A DNA stretch of 64,000 nt. It comes from Bog-756 sp052326605 (GTDB lineage Bacteria; Actinomycetota; Acidimicrobiia; Acidimicrobiales; RAAP-2). A model generated the notes under the pieces. The model was not told where the DNA came from. It made no database searches and was given only the letters and a program-made list of their open reading frames with translations. The stretch is taken from the NCBI GenBank assembly GCA_052326605.1, contig JBKQMB010000096.1, forward strand, positions 40,659-104,658, given 5' to 3'. A program made the translations under genes and the position numbers. Below are positions 43,151 through 53,237 of this stretch, piece by piece; the first letter of the stretch is position 1, and each line of letters starts with the position of its first letter.

Positions 43151-44763
43151 TCCCACTCGATGGTTCCGGGCGGCTTGGAGGTGATGTCCAGAGCCACCCG
43201 GTTGACACCCTCCACCTCGTTGATGATGCGGGAGGAGAGGCGTTCCAGCAGGTCGTAGGGCAGGCGGGCCCAATCGGCCGTCATGGCGTCGTCGCTGGAG
43301 ACGGCGCGGATGACGATGGGGTACGCGTAGGTCCGCCCGTCGCCCATCACCCCCACCGTGCGAACGGCCGGGAGGACGGCGAAACTCTGCCACAGGTCAC
43401 GATAGAGGCCGGCACGGCGCACCTCCTCGACGACGATGGCATCGGCGGCCCGGAGGATCTCGGCCCGCTCCGACGTCACCTCTCCGACGATGCGCACGGC
43501 CAGGCCGGGACCGGGGAAGGGCTGTCGCCACACGATCTCGTGGGGAAGCCCCAGCTCCTCCCCGACCGCCCGGACCTCGTCCTTGAACAGCAGGCGCAGC
43601 GGCTCGACCAGGTCGAAAGCCAGGTCCTCGGGCAGCCCGCCGACGTTGTGGTGGGACTTGATGGTGGCCGCAGAGCCCGAGCCCGACTCGATGACGTCCG
43701 GGTAGAGGGTGCCCTGCACCAGGTAGCCTGCCGCCTCCTCGACGGTGCCGCCGACTCCGTCCTCGCCGGCCGGGCTGAACTTCTCGATGACCAGGTCGCG
43801 GGCGACCTCCTCGAAGATGCGGATGAACAGCTCACCGATTACCTTGCGCTTCGTCTCCGGATCGGTGACCCCGGACAGTGCCTCGAAGAACCGGTCGGCC
43901 GCCTTCACGTGGACCAGGTCGATGTGGAACTGCCGGCGGAACGTCTCCTCGACCTGTTCGCTCTCGTTGGCCCGCATCAGGCCGGTGTCGACGTAGACAC
44001 AGGTGAGCTGGTCGCCGATGGCCTTGTGGACCAGGGCTGCCGCAACCGCCGAGTCCACGCCGCCGGACAGTGCGCACAGCACGGGCGACGACCCGACCTG
44101 GGCGCGGACCGCCTGCACCTGCGATTCGATGATCGAGGTGTGGGTCCACGACGGTGGGCAGTGGCACACGTCGTAGAGGAACCGTTCGAGCAGATCGCGA
44201 CCCCGCTCGGTGTGCACCACCTCGGGGTGGAACTGCACCCCGTAGATGGCACGCTCGCCGTCATGGAGTGCGGCCACCGGCGCGTCGGGGCTCGACGCGG
44301 TGGCCACGAAGCCGTCGGGCACCCTGGTGATGGCGTCGCCGTGGCTCATCCAGACCTCGGCGTCCTCCGGCCAGTCGACGAACAGGGGTGAGCGGCCGGT
44401 CAGCGTCAGCGGCGTACGGCCGTACTCTCCCCTCCCGGTGCGGGACACCTCGCCCCCGAGCTGCTGGGTCAGCAATTGGGCGCCGTAGCAGATCCCCAGA
44501 ATGGGGACGCCGGTGTCGTAGATGGCCGGATCGATGGTCGGGGCCGGCGTCTCGTTGACCGACTTGGGGCCCCCCGAGAGGATGATGCCAGAAGGATGGC
44601 GGGCCATCAGCTCCGACGCGTCGGCAGAGTGGGGGACGATCTCCGAGTAGACGTGGGCCTCGCGCACGCGGCGGGCGATCAGCTGCGCGTACTGGGCACC
44701 GAAGTCGACGACCAGTACCGGTCCCTCACCGGGCTCGCCGGCATCCGTGGTGTCCGGGTTCAA
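43147..44763 (-). CDS. guaA: GMP synthase (glutamine-hydrolysing)
   Basis: 538 residues. Class I glutamine amidotransferase domain with nucleophile Cys92 in GICYGAQ and His/Glu in VQFHPEV; ATP pyrophosphatase P-loop SGGVDS; dimerisation domain ending TSKPPGTIEWE. It converts XMP to GMP. The best start is TTG at 44763, overlapping the guaB3 stop as TTGA; no ATG is available near the conserved N-terminus. Confidence 0.97.
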   Translation of the reverse strand: MNPDTTDAGEPGEGPVLVVDFGAQYAQLIARRVREAHVYSEIVPHSADASELMARHPSGIILSGGPKSVNETPAPTIDPAIYDTGVPILGICYGAQLLTQQLGGEVSRTGRGEYGRTPLTLTGRSPLFVDWPEDAEVWMSHGDAITRVPDGFVATASSPDAPVAALHDGERAIYGVQFHPEVVHTERGRDLLERFLYDVCHCPPSWTHTSIIESQVQAVRAQVGSSPVLCALSGGVDSAVAAALVHKAIGDQLTCVYVDTGLMRANESEQVEETFRRQFHIDLVHVKAADRFFEALSGVTDPETKRKVIGELFIRIFEEVARDLVIEKFSPAGEDGVGGTVEEAAGYLVQGTLYPDVIESGSGSAATIKSHHNVGGLPEDLAFDLVEPLRLLFKDEVRAVGEELGLPHEIVWRQPFPGPGLAVRIVGEVTSERAEILRAADAIVVEEVRRAGLYRDLWQSFAVLPAVRTVGVMGDGRTYAYPIVIRAVSSDDAMTADWARLPYDLLERLSSRIINEVEGVNRVALDITSKPPGTIEWE

Positions 44764-45923
44764 TGGCCCATGCCGACGCCCTGCGAGCGCTGCAGGTCCT
44801 TGCCCTCGGTCTGCAGGGCCGGTGCCACCATGACCTCGGCCTTCTGGAACTCCTTGACCGTCTGGTATCCGCACGTGGCCATGGCCGTGCGCAGCGCCCC
44901 GAACAGGTTCATCCGGCCGTCGTTCTCGTGGGCGGGCCCGAGGAGGATCTCCTGGAGCGTGCCCCTGGTGGTGGTCTGGACCCGGGCGCCGCGGGGCAGA
45001 GTGGGATGGAACGTGGCCATGCCCCAGTGGTAACCACGGGCCGGCGCCTCCACCGCGGAGGAGAGCGGCGAGCCCAGCATGACCGCGTCCGCACCGCAGG
45101 CCACCGCCTTGGCCACGTCCCCACCCTTGGACATGCCGCCATCGGCGATCACATGGCAGTAGACGCCGGTCTCGTCGAGGTGCTGCATGCGGGCGCCGGC
45201 CACATCGGCGATGGCCGTGGCCTGGGGAACCCCGATCCCCAGCACTCCCCGGGTCGTGCAGGCGTTACCCGGCCCGACCCCTACGAGCACGCCCACCGCG
45301 CCGGTGCGCATCAGGTGGAGGCCCGCCTGGTAGGAGGCGCAGCCGCCGACGATCACCGGGATCTCGAACTCGCGGATGAAGCGCTTGAGGTTGAGCGGCT
45401 CGGCCGTCTTCGACACGTGCTCGGCGGAGACCACCGTCCCCTGGATGACCAGCAGGTCCAACTCGGCGGCCAGGACGGCCGGGGCGAAGGTCTCCGTCTT
45501 CTGTGGCGTCACCGAGGCAGCGGTGGTGATGCCCGCCGCCTTCATCTCCTTGATGCGCTCGGTCACCAGCTCCAACCTGACCGGCTCGGCGTACATCTGC
45601 TGCATCCGGGCCGTGGCCTTCTCCGCCGGGAGCTCCCGGATCTCGTCGAACAGCGGGGTCGGATCCTCGTAGCGGGTCCACAGTCCTTCGAGGTTGAGGA
45701 CCGCCAGGCCGCCGAGACGGCCGATCTCGATGGCGGTGGACGGGCTCACCACCCCGTCCATGGCTGACGCCATCAAGGGGAGCTCGAAGCGGTAGGCGTC
45801 GATCTCCCAACTGATGTCGACATCCTCGGGATCGCGGGTGCGGCGGCTCGGGACGATGGCGATGTCGTCGAACCCATAGGCCCTCCGGCCCGACTTGAAG
45901 ATGCCAATCTCTAGCTCAGCCAC
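44760..45923 (-). CDS. guaB3: GuaB3 family IMP dehydrogenase-related protein
   Basis: 387 residues, an IMPDH-type barrel without the CBS pair found in GuaB. The catalytic loop GPGNACTTRGVLGIGVPQ keeps Cys222; IADGGMSKGGDVAKAVACGADAVMLGSP binds phosphate. GuaB3 was long considered an IMPDH-related protein; placement directly before guaA (4-nt overlap) supports a real IMP-to-XMP role. GTG start with GGAGG seven bases upstream. Confidence 0.93.
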   Translation of the reverse strand: MAELEIGIFKSGRRAYGFDDIAIVPSRRTRDPEDVDISWEIDAYRFELPLMASAMDGVVSPSTAIEIGRLGGLAVLNLEGLWTRYEDPTPLFDEIRELPAEKATARMQQMYAEPVRLELVTERIKEMKAAGITTAASVTPQKTETFAPAVLAAELDLLVIQGTVVSAEHVSKTAEPLNLKRFIREFEIPVIVGGCASYQAGLHLMRTGAVGVLVGVGPGNACTTRGVLGIGVPQATAIADVAGARMQHLDETGVYCHVIADGGMSKGGDVAKAVACGADAVMLGSPLSSAVEAPARGYHWGMATFHPTLPRGARVQTTTRGTLQEILLGPAHENDGRMNLFGALRTAMATCGYQTVKEFQKAEVMVAPALQTEGKDLQRSQGVGMGH

Positions 45924-46099
45924 GTGAATGTCCTCCGGACGATGATCTCAGTTCTCCGAACCTCCCATCGATGGCAGCCCCGAACACCGCGTCCACCGAC
46001 TGCCCCCACGATACCGCCTGGGCACCCCTTGCCGACTACCGCCCGCCGGCGATCGGAACAGCGTCCGGGGCGTCCGCCGCCGGGAGCGCCCACCGGCCC

Positions 46100-46870
46100 T
46101 CAGGGAGACCGCAACGAGGTGGGGACGCGCACTTCGAGCACCAGGCAGAGCAGCTCCACCAGCGTGCGGGCCGTGGCCCCCCACACCGTCTCGCCGGCCA
46201 CCTCGAAGAACCATACGGGGAACTCCCCTTCGGGCAGGTCCGAGAGAAGTCGGCGACCTGGTACCGACCACCACTCCTCGTGGAAGGCGTGCTCCGCCAC
46301 CAACTCGGAGAGGGCGACGTCGAAGACCCGGTCCACCTCGTCGGGGTTGGCCACCAGCGAGGGGCGCCCCTCCAGGGTGGCCACCACCGGCGTCATCACC
46401 GTGTTCGACGACACCGTGGGCATGGCGGTGAGGGCGGCGACCACGGTGACCAGCCCGGGATCGAGCCCGACCTCCTCGTGGGCCTCACGGAGCGCACCCT
46501 CGGCCACCTTCTCACCGGGGTCGAGGCGACCACCGGGAAACGCCACCTCTCCCTGGTGGGACCGGAGCCGGTCCGACCGGACGGTGAGGATCACCCGGGT
46601 CTCGCCATCCTGCTCGAACAAGGGGACCAGCACCGCGGCGGGCCGGCCGTCGACGGTCTCGCCGGACAGGGAGCGCCATGGCTCGCGTGACCCGCTCTGG
46701 CCCCGGTCGGCCCGGTCGGCGGCGAGGGCGCCCGTCACCCGCTCGAGGGTGATGCCGCGCCGTCCCTCCACCGGCAGGTCTGCCCACGGGGCGGGCTGGC
46801 CGGTGCGACTGAGTGGCGGCCGCGGGATGGCCTTCCTGGCGGCGGGAACCGGTGTATCCGAGGTGTTCAT
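46100..46870 (-). CDS. NUDIX hydrolase, CoA pyrophosphatase-like
   Basis: 256 residues. The Nudix box GGRLDPGEKVAEGALREAHEEVGLD is broken here only for length: it spans about 120-145 with RE and EE metal ligands. It is preceded by LTVRSDRLRSHQGEVAFPGG, the extra signature of the CoA-pyrophosphatase (NudL/YeaB) subgroup. It probably hydrolyses CoA or acyl-CoA to phosphopantetheine and 3',5'-ADP. No ribosome-binding site precedes the ATG, so it may be leaderless. The 176 nt to guaB3 hold the guaB3 promoter. Confidence 0.86.
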   Translation of the reverse strand: MNTSDTPVPAARKAIPRPPLSRTGQPAPWADLPVEGRRGITLERVTGALAADRADRGQSGSREPWRSLSGETVDGRPAAVLVPLFEQDGETRVILTVRSDRLRSHQGEVAFPGGRLDPGEKVAEGALREAHEEVGLDPGLVTVVAALTAMPTVSSNTVMTPVVATLEGRPSLVANPDEVDRVFDVALSELVAEHAFHEEWWSVPGRRLLSDLPEGEFPVWFFEVAGETVWGATARTLVELLCLVLEVRVPTSLRSP

Positions 46871-46983
46871 GGAGGAGATCAGACTAGGGCGGGCAGCGGC
46901 CCCACCCGCCGGTGCGGACCGTTCGCTAGCCTTCCCCGGTACACAGTCGGCGTCGGGCCGGAACAGGCACGGCCGGCGGCGAG

Positions 46984-47169
46984 GTGAAGCAGTACACCAA
47001 GCTGGTCGAGGACAGCCGCCGCCACGCCCTCGACCGGATGATCGAGAACGCCCGGATCCAAGGGGCCAATGCCATCGTCTCCATGCGGTTCGACTCCTCG
47101 GACGTCGGCCAGTCGCTGACCGAGATCGTCGCCTACGGCTCCACGGTGGTCGTCGGGCCGCGCCGCTGA
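46984..47169 (+). CDS. YbjQ/UPF0145 half-domain protein
   Basis: 61 residues from a GTG, matching only the C-terminal half of the UPF0145 (YbjQ) domain: YTKLVEDSRRHALDRMIENA and GANAIVSMRFDSS, then EIVAYGSTVVV. The frame is closed by TAG at 46927-46929, and the usual N-terminal half (about 45 residues) is not found in any upstream frame. It is either a genuine short form or a decayed gene. Function of the family is unknown. Confidence 0.5.
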   Translation: MKQYTKLVEDSRRHALDRMIENARIQGANAIVSMRFDSSDVGQSLTEIVAYGSTVVVGPRR

Positions 47170-47197
47170 TGGCCGGAGGTATCCGGTTTGATCGGCG

Positions 47198-47413
47198 ATG
47201 CTCGCGGTGATCCTCATCGCGCTCCTCGGCATCGCCGTGGTGGTGATCGTCGTGATCAGCCTCTTCGTCAAGCGCCACGGCGAGTCATCCGACCCGCAGG
47301 CGGGCTGGACGCCGACCGACGAGGTGTTCAAGGACCCGGGCACCGGCCGCACCATGCGGGTGTGGGTCGATGCAGCGGGCGACCGCCACTACGTCCCCGA
47401 AGCAGGTCGCTGA
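47198..47413 (+). CDS. Small single-span membrane protein (71 aa)
   Basis: A strongly hydrophobic N-terminal helix (LAVILIALLGIAVVVIVVIS, about 2-21), a basic boundary (VKRHG), then a soluble tail with DPGTGRTMRVWVDAAGDRHYVPE. The tail resembles short C-terminal segments of other small actinobacterial membrane proteins. It follows the YbjQ-like gene by 28 nt. Function unknown. Confidence 0.6.
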   Translation: MLAVILIALLGIAVVVIVVISLFVKRHGESSDPQAGWTPTDEVFKDPGTGRTMRVWVDAAGDRHYVPEAGR

Positions 47414-47437
47414 CCGACCGTCCCCGGGACGACAGAC

Positions 47438-47461
47438 CGGCCGGGCCCGAGGGCCCGGCCG
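47438..47461. terminator. Perfect GC hairpin between convergent genes (bidirectional terminator)
   Basis: CGGCCGGGCCC (47438-47448) and GGGCCCGGCCG (47451-47461) are exact reverse complements around GA. It lies 24 nt after the small membrane protein and 68 nt after groEL, which converge on it. There is no T-run. Confidence 0.65.
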
Positions 47462-47528
47462 ATGCAGACGTCCACTTTCCAATTGCGCCAGGGCGGCGCC
47501 TCCGGCTCGAGAACGAGCCGGAGCGGAT

Positions 47529-49189
<1,661 letters not shown>

Positions 49190-49190
<1 letters not shown>

Positions 49191-49483
49191 TACTTGGTCA
49201 CCTTGGCCAGGACGTCACGACTGGAGAGGATCAGCAGATCCTCGCCGTCGGCGCTGATCTCGGTCCCTCCGTACTTGGAGTAGACGACGATGTCGCCGAC
49301 GGCGATGTCGAGCGGTACCAGTTCTCCGGTGGACTCGGCGCGGCGGCCGGGCCCGACGGCCAGGACTTCTCCCTGCTGGGGCTTCTCCTTGGCGGTGTCG
49401 GGGATGACCAGGCCGGAAGCGGTGGTCTCCTCGGATTCGCCGGGGCGGACGACGATGCGGTCGTCAAGGGGGTGCAGACTCAT
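49190..49483 (-). CDS. groES: Co-chaperonin GroES (10 kDa)
   Basis: 97 residues. LHPLDDRIVVRPGESEETTASG includes the mobile loop that contacts GroEL, followed by IPDTAKEKPQQGEVLAVGPG and DIVVYSKYGGTE. The ATG has AGGAGG nine bases upstream. First gene of the groES-groEL operon. Confidence 0.98.
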
Positions 49484-49508
49484 GTGATCGGGCCTCCTGT
49501 GGCACGCG

Positions 49509-49535
49509 TTAGCAGTCGAGAGTTGAGAGTGCCAA
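49509..49535 (-). promoter_or_regulatory. CIRCE element 1 (HrcA operator) of groES-groEL
   Basis: TTAGCAGTC, nine spacer bases, then GAGTGCCAA: two mismatches from the consensus TTAGCACTC-N9-GAGTGCTAA. It overlaps the -10 hexamer and the predicted transcription start, ideal for repression by HrcA at normal temperature. Confidence 0.92.
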
Positions 49536-49562
49536 CATACCCGCCCGAGCGGCGTTTGGCAA
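49534..49562 (-). promoter_or_regulatory. groES promoter (-35 / -10)
   Basis: On the minus strand TTGCCA (49562-49557) is followed after exactly 17 bases by TATGTT (49539-49534), a good principal-sigma promoter. Transcription should start near 49527, about 44 nt before the groES ATG. Confidence 0.7.
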
Positions 49563-49582
49563 CCGGCAAGCGAGAGTGCCAG
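49556..49582 (-). promoter_or_regulatory. CIRCE element 2 (weaker) upstream of groES
   Basis: TTGGCAACC, nine spacer bases, then GAGTGCCAG. The right arm is near consensus and the left arm diverged. It covers the -35 hexamer. Two CIRCE copies before groES are known in Streptomyces and mycobacteria. Confidence 0.75.
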
Positions 49583-49610
49583 CAGCGACCCCCGGGCCGC
49601 GGGCCCTGCG

Positions 49611-50666
49611 TCAGCCGGCGGCCACCAGGCGGAGATTGGGGTCGGCGCCGAGCGTCAGGGGGCTCGCCCCCCCGTGCTGCAGCCGCCACCACCCGGCCGC
49701 CGCCACCATGGCCGCGTTGTCGGTGCACATGGCGCGGCTGGGGAGGAACGCACCGATCCCCTCCTCCTCGCAGGCCTCCACGATCCGGCGGCGGAGCAAC
49801 GAGTTGGCCGCCACCCCACCGGCCAGGCAGAGGGCCGTGGCCCCTACGTCGGCCGCCGCCCGACGCGCCCTGGCCACCAGGACGTCCACCACCGCCAGAC
49901 GGAACGACGCCGCCACGTCGGCGGTGGCGGCATCGGGGTGCATCCTCACCTTGTTGACCACCGAGGTCTTCAACCCGCTGAAGGAGAAGTCGTAGCCGTG
50001 ACCGGGCAGTGACCTCGGGAAGGCGAAGGCGCGGGGGTCCCCCTCCTCTGCGATCCGGTCGATGGCCGGACCCCCCGGGTACCCGAGACCGAGGAACCGG
50101 GCCACCTTGTCGAACGCTTCGCCGGCGGCGTCGTCGATGGTCGCGCCCATCAGCCGGTAGCGGCCCGGTTCGGTGACCTCGACCAGCAGGGTGTGGCCCC
50201 CCGAGACCAGCAGCACCACCAGGGGCCACCCCAGGTCGGGCTGCTCCAGCAGCGAGGCGAAGAGGTGGGCCTCGAGGTGATTGACCCCGACCAGCGGGAC
50301 CCCCCAGGCCAGCGAGAGCGCCTTGGCCTCCGCCACGCCGACCAGCAGGGAGCCGATGAGGCCCGGCCCGTAGGTGACGGCCACCGCGTCGATACCCTCC
50401 CCCGACACAGAGGTCCCGGCCTGCGCCAGCGCGTCGGCCAGCACCGGGGTCAGCAGCTCGAGGTGGGCCCGGCCGGCCAGCTCGGGGACCACACCGCCGT
50501 AGCGGGCGTGGAGGTCGATCTGGCTGCTCACCACCGAGGAGACGATGACCGTCCCGTCGTCGACCACCGAGGCCGCCGTCTCGTCGCACGAGGTCTCGAT
50601 CCCGAGGACCCGGTGGACGGGCGCCGCGGAGGTGGACGCCGGGGGGATGGGCACAGCTGTCGACAC
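49611..50666 (-). CDS. tsaD: tRNA t6A37 threonylcarbamoyltransferase TsaD
   Basis: 351 residues from GTG at 50666 (a GTG four codons later is an alternative). GIETSCDETAASVV at the start, metal ligands His130 and His134 in VNHLEAHL, SGGHTLLV, and CLAGGVAANSLLR. With TsaB and TsaE it transfers the threonylcarbamoyl group to A37 of ANN-decoding tRNAs. It follows rimI by 32 nt in the same operon. Confidence 0.96.
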   Translation of the reverse strand: MSTAVPIPPASTSAAPVHRVLGIETSCDETAASVVDDGTVIVSSVVSSQIDLHARYGGVVPELAGRAHLELLTPVLADALAQAGTSVSGEGIDAVAVTYGPGLIGSLLVGVAEAKALSLAWGVPLVGVNHLEAHLFASLLEQPDLGWPLVVLLVSGGHTLLVEVTEPGRYRLMGATIDDAAGEAFDKVARFLGLGYPGGPAIDRIAEEGDPRAFAFPRSLPGHGYDFSFSGLKTSVVNKVRMHPDAATADVAASFRLAVVDVLVARARRAAADVGATALCLAGGVAANSLLRRRIVEACEEEGIGAFLPSRAMCTDNAAMVAAAGWWRLQHGGASPLTLGADPNLRLVAAG

Positions 50667-50698
50667 TACCGAATCCGGGGCCCGACGCCGGCCGGCGG

Positions 50699-51250
50699 TC
50701 ACCGCCGGCTGATGACCTCCAGGTCGGGAGGGAGCGAGCGCTCGACGGCGGCGAGCCGTTGCGCGTACTGGTCCGAATCGATGTCGCGCGCCCACATGAT
50801 CAACGCGTCACCGCCCTCGGGGTAGTAGTTCGGCCGGACACCCACCGGGGCCAGCCCGAAGCGTGCGTACAGTGCCAGGGCCGGCTCGTTCCCTACCCGC
50901 ACCTCTAGGGTCAGGTGGCGGGCCCCGTGGGCCAGGGCGGTGCGGGCCAGGTCCAACAGGAGCACCGTACCCAGGCGTCGGCCGTGCCACGCCGGGTCGA
51001 CGGCGATGTTGTTCACGTGGGTCTCGTCGTCGATGAACATCTGGCCGGCGAACCCCACGATGCGGCGGCCGATCCAGGCGGCACGATAGGCCCGGGACAT
51101 CCGCTGGGCGAGCTCGTCCGCGAACAACCGGCGGGACCACGGCTCGGGGAACACCGCTTCCTCGATGGGGAGCACCATCGAGAGGTCCTTGGCCCGCATC
51201 GGGGCCACGATCACCTGGTGCGGCCGGTCCGGCGCACCGGGTCCGACCAT
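50699..51250 (-). CDS. rimI: Ribosomal protein S18 alanine N-acetyltransferase RimI
   Basis: A 183-residue GNAT protein. PIEEAVFPEPWSRRLFADEL, NIAVDPAWHGRRLGTVLL (acetyl-CoA loop RRLGT) and LEVRVGNEPALALYARFGL are the RimI-type motifs. It acetylates the N-terminus of S18, and in some bacteria travels with tsaB/tsaD as here. Its ATG overlaps the tsaB stop by one base. The C-terminal 40 residues extend beyond the usual length. Confidence 0.92.
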   Translation of the reverse strand: MVGPGAPDRPHQVIVAPMRAKDLSMVLPIEEAVFPEPWSRRLFADELAQRMSRAYRAAWIGRRIVGFAGQMFIDDETHVNNIAVDPAWHGRRLGTVLLLDLARTALAHGARHLTLEVRVGNEPALALYARFGLAPVGVRPNYYPEGGDALIMWARDIDSDQYAQRLAAVERSLPPDLEVISRR

Positions 51251-52041
51251 CACGTCCGCCGGTGGCCCGGCTCGCCCGCGCCCGGCACACGCGGCGCCCG
51301 CTGCTCCCAGTTGATGCGGGCATCGGCGTGGCGGCGGTAGTCGGGCACCAGGTCCCCGGGGGGCGGCGCCTCCGCTCCGAGCGCCAGGCGCTCGAGCGCC
51401 AGGCGGCCCAGGGCCAGCGGTGGTGGGGCGGAGAGCTCGGCGGCCAGGTCGAGGTCGAGCGAGGGATGCACGGACAGCAGCTGGCGGTAGCGGACGGCGC
51501 CGTCCCCCACCACCACCACCGGGCCGGCCTCGGCGGCGATACCGACGAGCCAGTCGACCAGCGTTGCGGCGTCGATCGGCTCCAACCGGTCGTCCCGGAC
51601 CGACGCCGGGTCGATCGGTCCGGAATCCGCCGGCCACCGATCGAAGCGGAATGCGGCGGCGAACACCTCGCCGCGCCGGGCGTCCACCACCGACACCACC
51701 CGCCGGGCAGGCTCGGAGCCGCGTCGCCCGTTGGCCGCTGCCGCCAGCACGTCGAGGCTGCTGACCCCGAGGACGCCGAGACCGAGGGCCTGACCCAGCG
51801 CTTTGGCCGTCGCCACCCCGACCCGGAGGCCGGTGAACAGGCCGGGGCCTCTGTCGACGGCAAGGGCGTCGATGTCCCCGATGGTGCACCCCGACACGGC
51901 GCAGACCTCGGCGATGGCCGGCGCCAGCAGCTCGGCGTGCGCCCGGCCCCCGAGGTGGACCCGCTCCGCCTCCCCGGCGTCGTCGCGGATGAGGGCGACG
52001 CCCACCATGTCGGTGGCCGATTCGATGGCCAGCAGCGTCAC
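51250..52041 (-). CDS. tsaB: tRNA t6A biosynthesis protein TsaB
   Basis: 263 residues with the ASKHA fold: LAIESATDMVGVALI, LAPAIAEVCAVSG and VDRGPGLFTGLRVGVATAKALGQ are diagnostic. TsaB is the non-catalytic partner that dimerises with TsaD. GTG start. It begins 16 nt after tsaE. Confidence 0.94.
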   Translation of the reverse strand: MTLLAIESATDMVGVALIRDDAGEAERVHLGGRAHAELLAPAIAEVCAVSGCTIGDIDALAVDRGPGLFTGLRVGVATAKALGQALGLGVLGVSSLDVLAAAANGRRGSEPARRVVSVVDARRGEVFAAAFRFDRWPADSGPIDPASVRDDRLEPIDAATLVDWLVGIAAEAGPVVVVGDGAVRYRQLLSVHPSLDLDLAAELSAPPPLALGRLALERLALGAEAPPPGDLVPDYRRHADARINWEQRAPRVPGAGEPGHRRT

Positions 52042-52057
52042 CGGGGCACCCGCTCCG

Positions 52058-52600
52058 TCACCCGTCCACCAGCCACTGCCCCAGTGCCGTCCGCAGTGCC
52101 GTCCAGCGCTCGGACCACGAGCCCTCCGGTGACGTGAACGTGATCACCCGGTGGTCGTCGTCGTCGGCCACGGCCAGGCGCACCGAGAGCGACCCCCGAC
52201 CGAGGACGGACTCGGCGACGTCCCCCCACTCCACCAGGGCCACCCCCTCGTCCTCGACCTGTTCGCCCAGCCCCAGGTCGGCGATCTCCTGCAGGTTGCC
52301 GAGGCGGTAGACGTCGGCGTGCAGGAGCGTGCGCACCCCGCCCTGCGGCGGCCCGGCCGACCGGGGCCCGACCGGGTACTGGCGCACCAGGGTGAAGGTG
52401 GGACTGGTCATCGGCTCGGTGATGCCCAGGCCGGCGCCGAACCCCTGTGCGAAGGTGGTCTTCCCCGCACCGAGGTCCCCTGCCAGCAGCAGGACGTCCC
52501 CGGAGGCGCACAGCGGGGCCAGGGCCCGGGCCAGCGCACGGGTCTGCTCGGCGCTGTTTGTCACAGCCACCAGTCGGAGGGTCACGGGCAGAGGCGTCAT
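52058..52600 (-). CDS. tsaE: tRNA t6A biosynthesis ATPase TsaE
   Basis: A 180-residue ATPase with P-loop GDLGAGKT (41-48), switch PMTSPTFTLVRQYP and HADVYRLGNLQE, then LVEWGD. It resets the TsaB-TsaD complex by ATP hydrolysis. Its ATG overlaps the uracil-DNA glycosylase stop as ATGA. Confidence 0.95.
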   Translation of the reverse strand: MTPLPVTLRLVAVTNSAEQTRALARALAPLCASGDVLLLAGDLGAGKTTFAQGFGAGLGITEPMTSPTFTLVRQYPVGPRSAGPPQGGVRTLLHADVYRLGNLQEIADLGLGEQVEDEGVALVEWGDVAESVLGRGSLSVRLAVADDDDHRVITFTSPEGSWSERWTALRTALGQWLVDG

Positions 52601-53163
52601 CCCCACCCCACCAACTGCTTGGCCCGGATCAGGTCGGCCCGCATCTCGGCCACGACCACGCCTCCCGAGCGGAGGGCGGCGGCCGGATGGTAGGTGGGCA
52701 CCAGGTGCCAGTCGCCCACCGGGTAGGACCTGCCCCGGACCTTGGTGATCCCGAGGTCGGTCCCGAGCAACAGCCGGGTGGAGAAGTTCCCCAGGGTCAC
52801 CACCACCTTGGGGCGGATGAGCCGGAGCTGGGCCTCGAGGTAGGGCCGGCAGGCGGCGATCTCGTCGGCCTTCGGGTCGCGGTTGTCGGGAGGCCGGCAC
52901 TTGACCACGTTGGCGATGTAGCAACGGTCCCGTCCGACGCCGAGCTCCTCGTGCAACAGGCGGTCGAGCAGCTTGCCCGAGCGGCCCACGAACGGCTCGC
53001 CCCGGAGGTCCTCGTCGCGGCCGGGCGCCTCGCCGACGAACATCAGGTCGGCCTCGGGGTCGCCGACGCCGAACACCACCTGGTTCCGGTGGGCGGCCAA
53101 CGGGCAGCGCGTGCATCCGGCCGCCTCCCGGGCGAGGTCGGCCAATTCGGTGCCCGGTGCCAC
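52597..53163 (-). CDS. Uracil-DNA glycosylase, family 4 (Fe-S)
   Basis: 188 residues from GTG at 53163; an in-frame GTG at 53226 would add 21 residues. Motif 1 is GEAPGRDEDLRGEPFVG and motif 2 YHPAAALR. Four cysteines (C17, C20, C89, C105) match the [4Fe-4S] ligands of family-4 UDGs. It removes uracil arising from cytosine deamination, relevant in GC-rich DNA. Embedded between alr and tsaE. Confidence 0.92.
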   Translation of the reverse strand: MAPGTELADLAREAAGCTRCPLAAHRNQVVFGVGDPEADLMFVGEAPGRDEDLRGEPFVGRSGKLLDRLLHEELGVGRDRCYIANVVKCRPPDNRDPKADEIAACRPYLEAQLRLIRPKVVVTLGNFSTRLLLGTDLGITKVRGRSYPVGDWHLVPTYHPAAALRSGGVVVAEMRADLIRAKQLVGWG

Positions 53164-53237
53164 GGCCGCATGGTACTGCCCGGCACGCGGGAGAGGCCGC
53201 GGCCGTGCGCCGGCGCCCCCGGGCACGGGGAGCGGCC

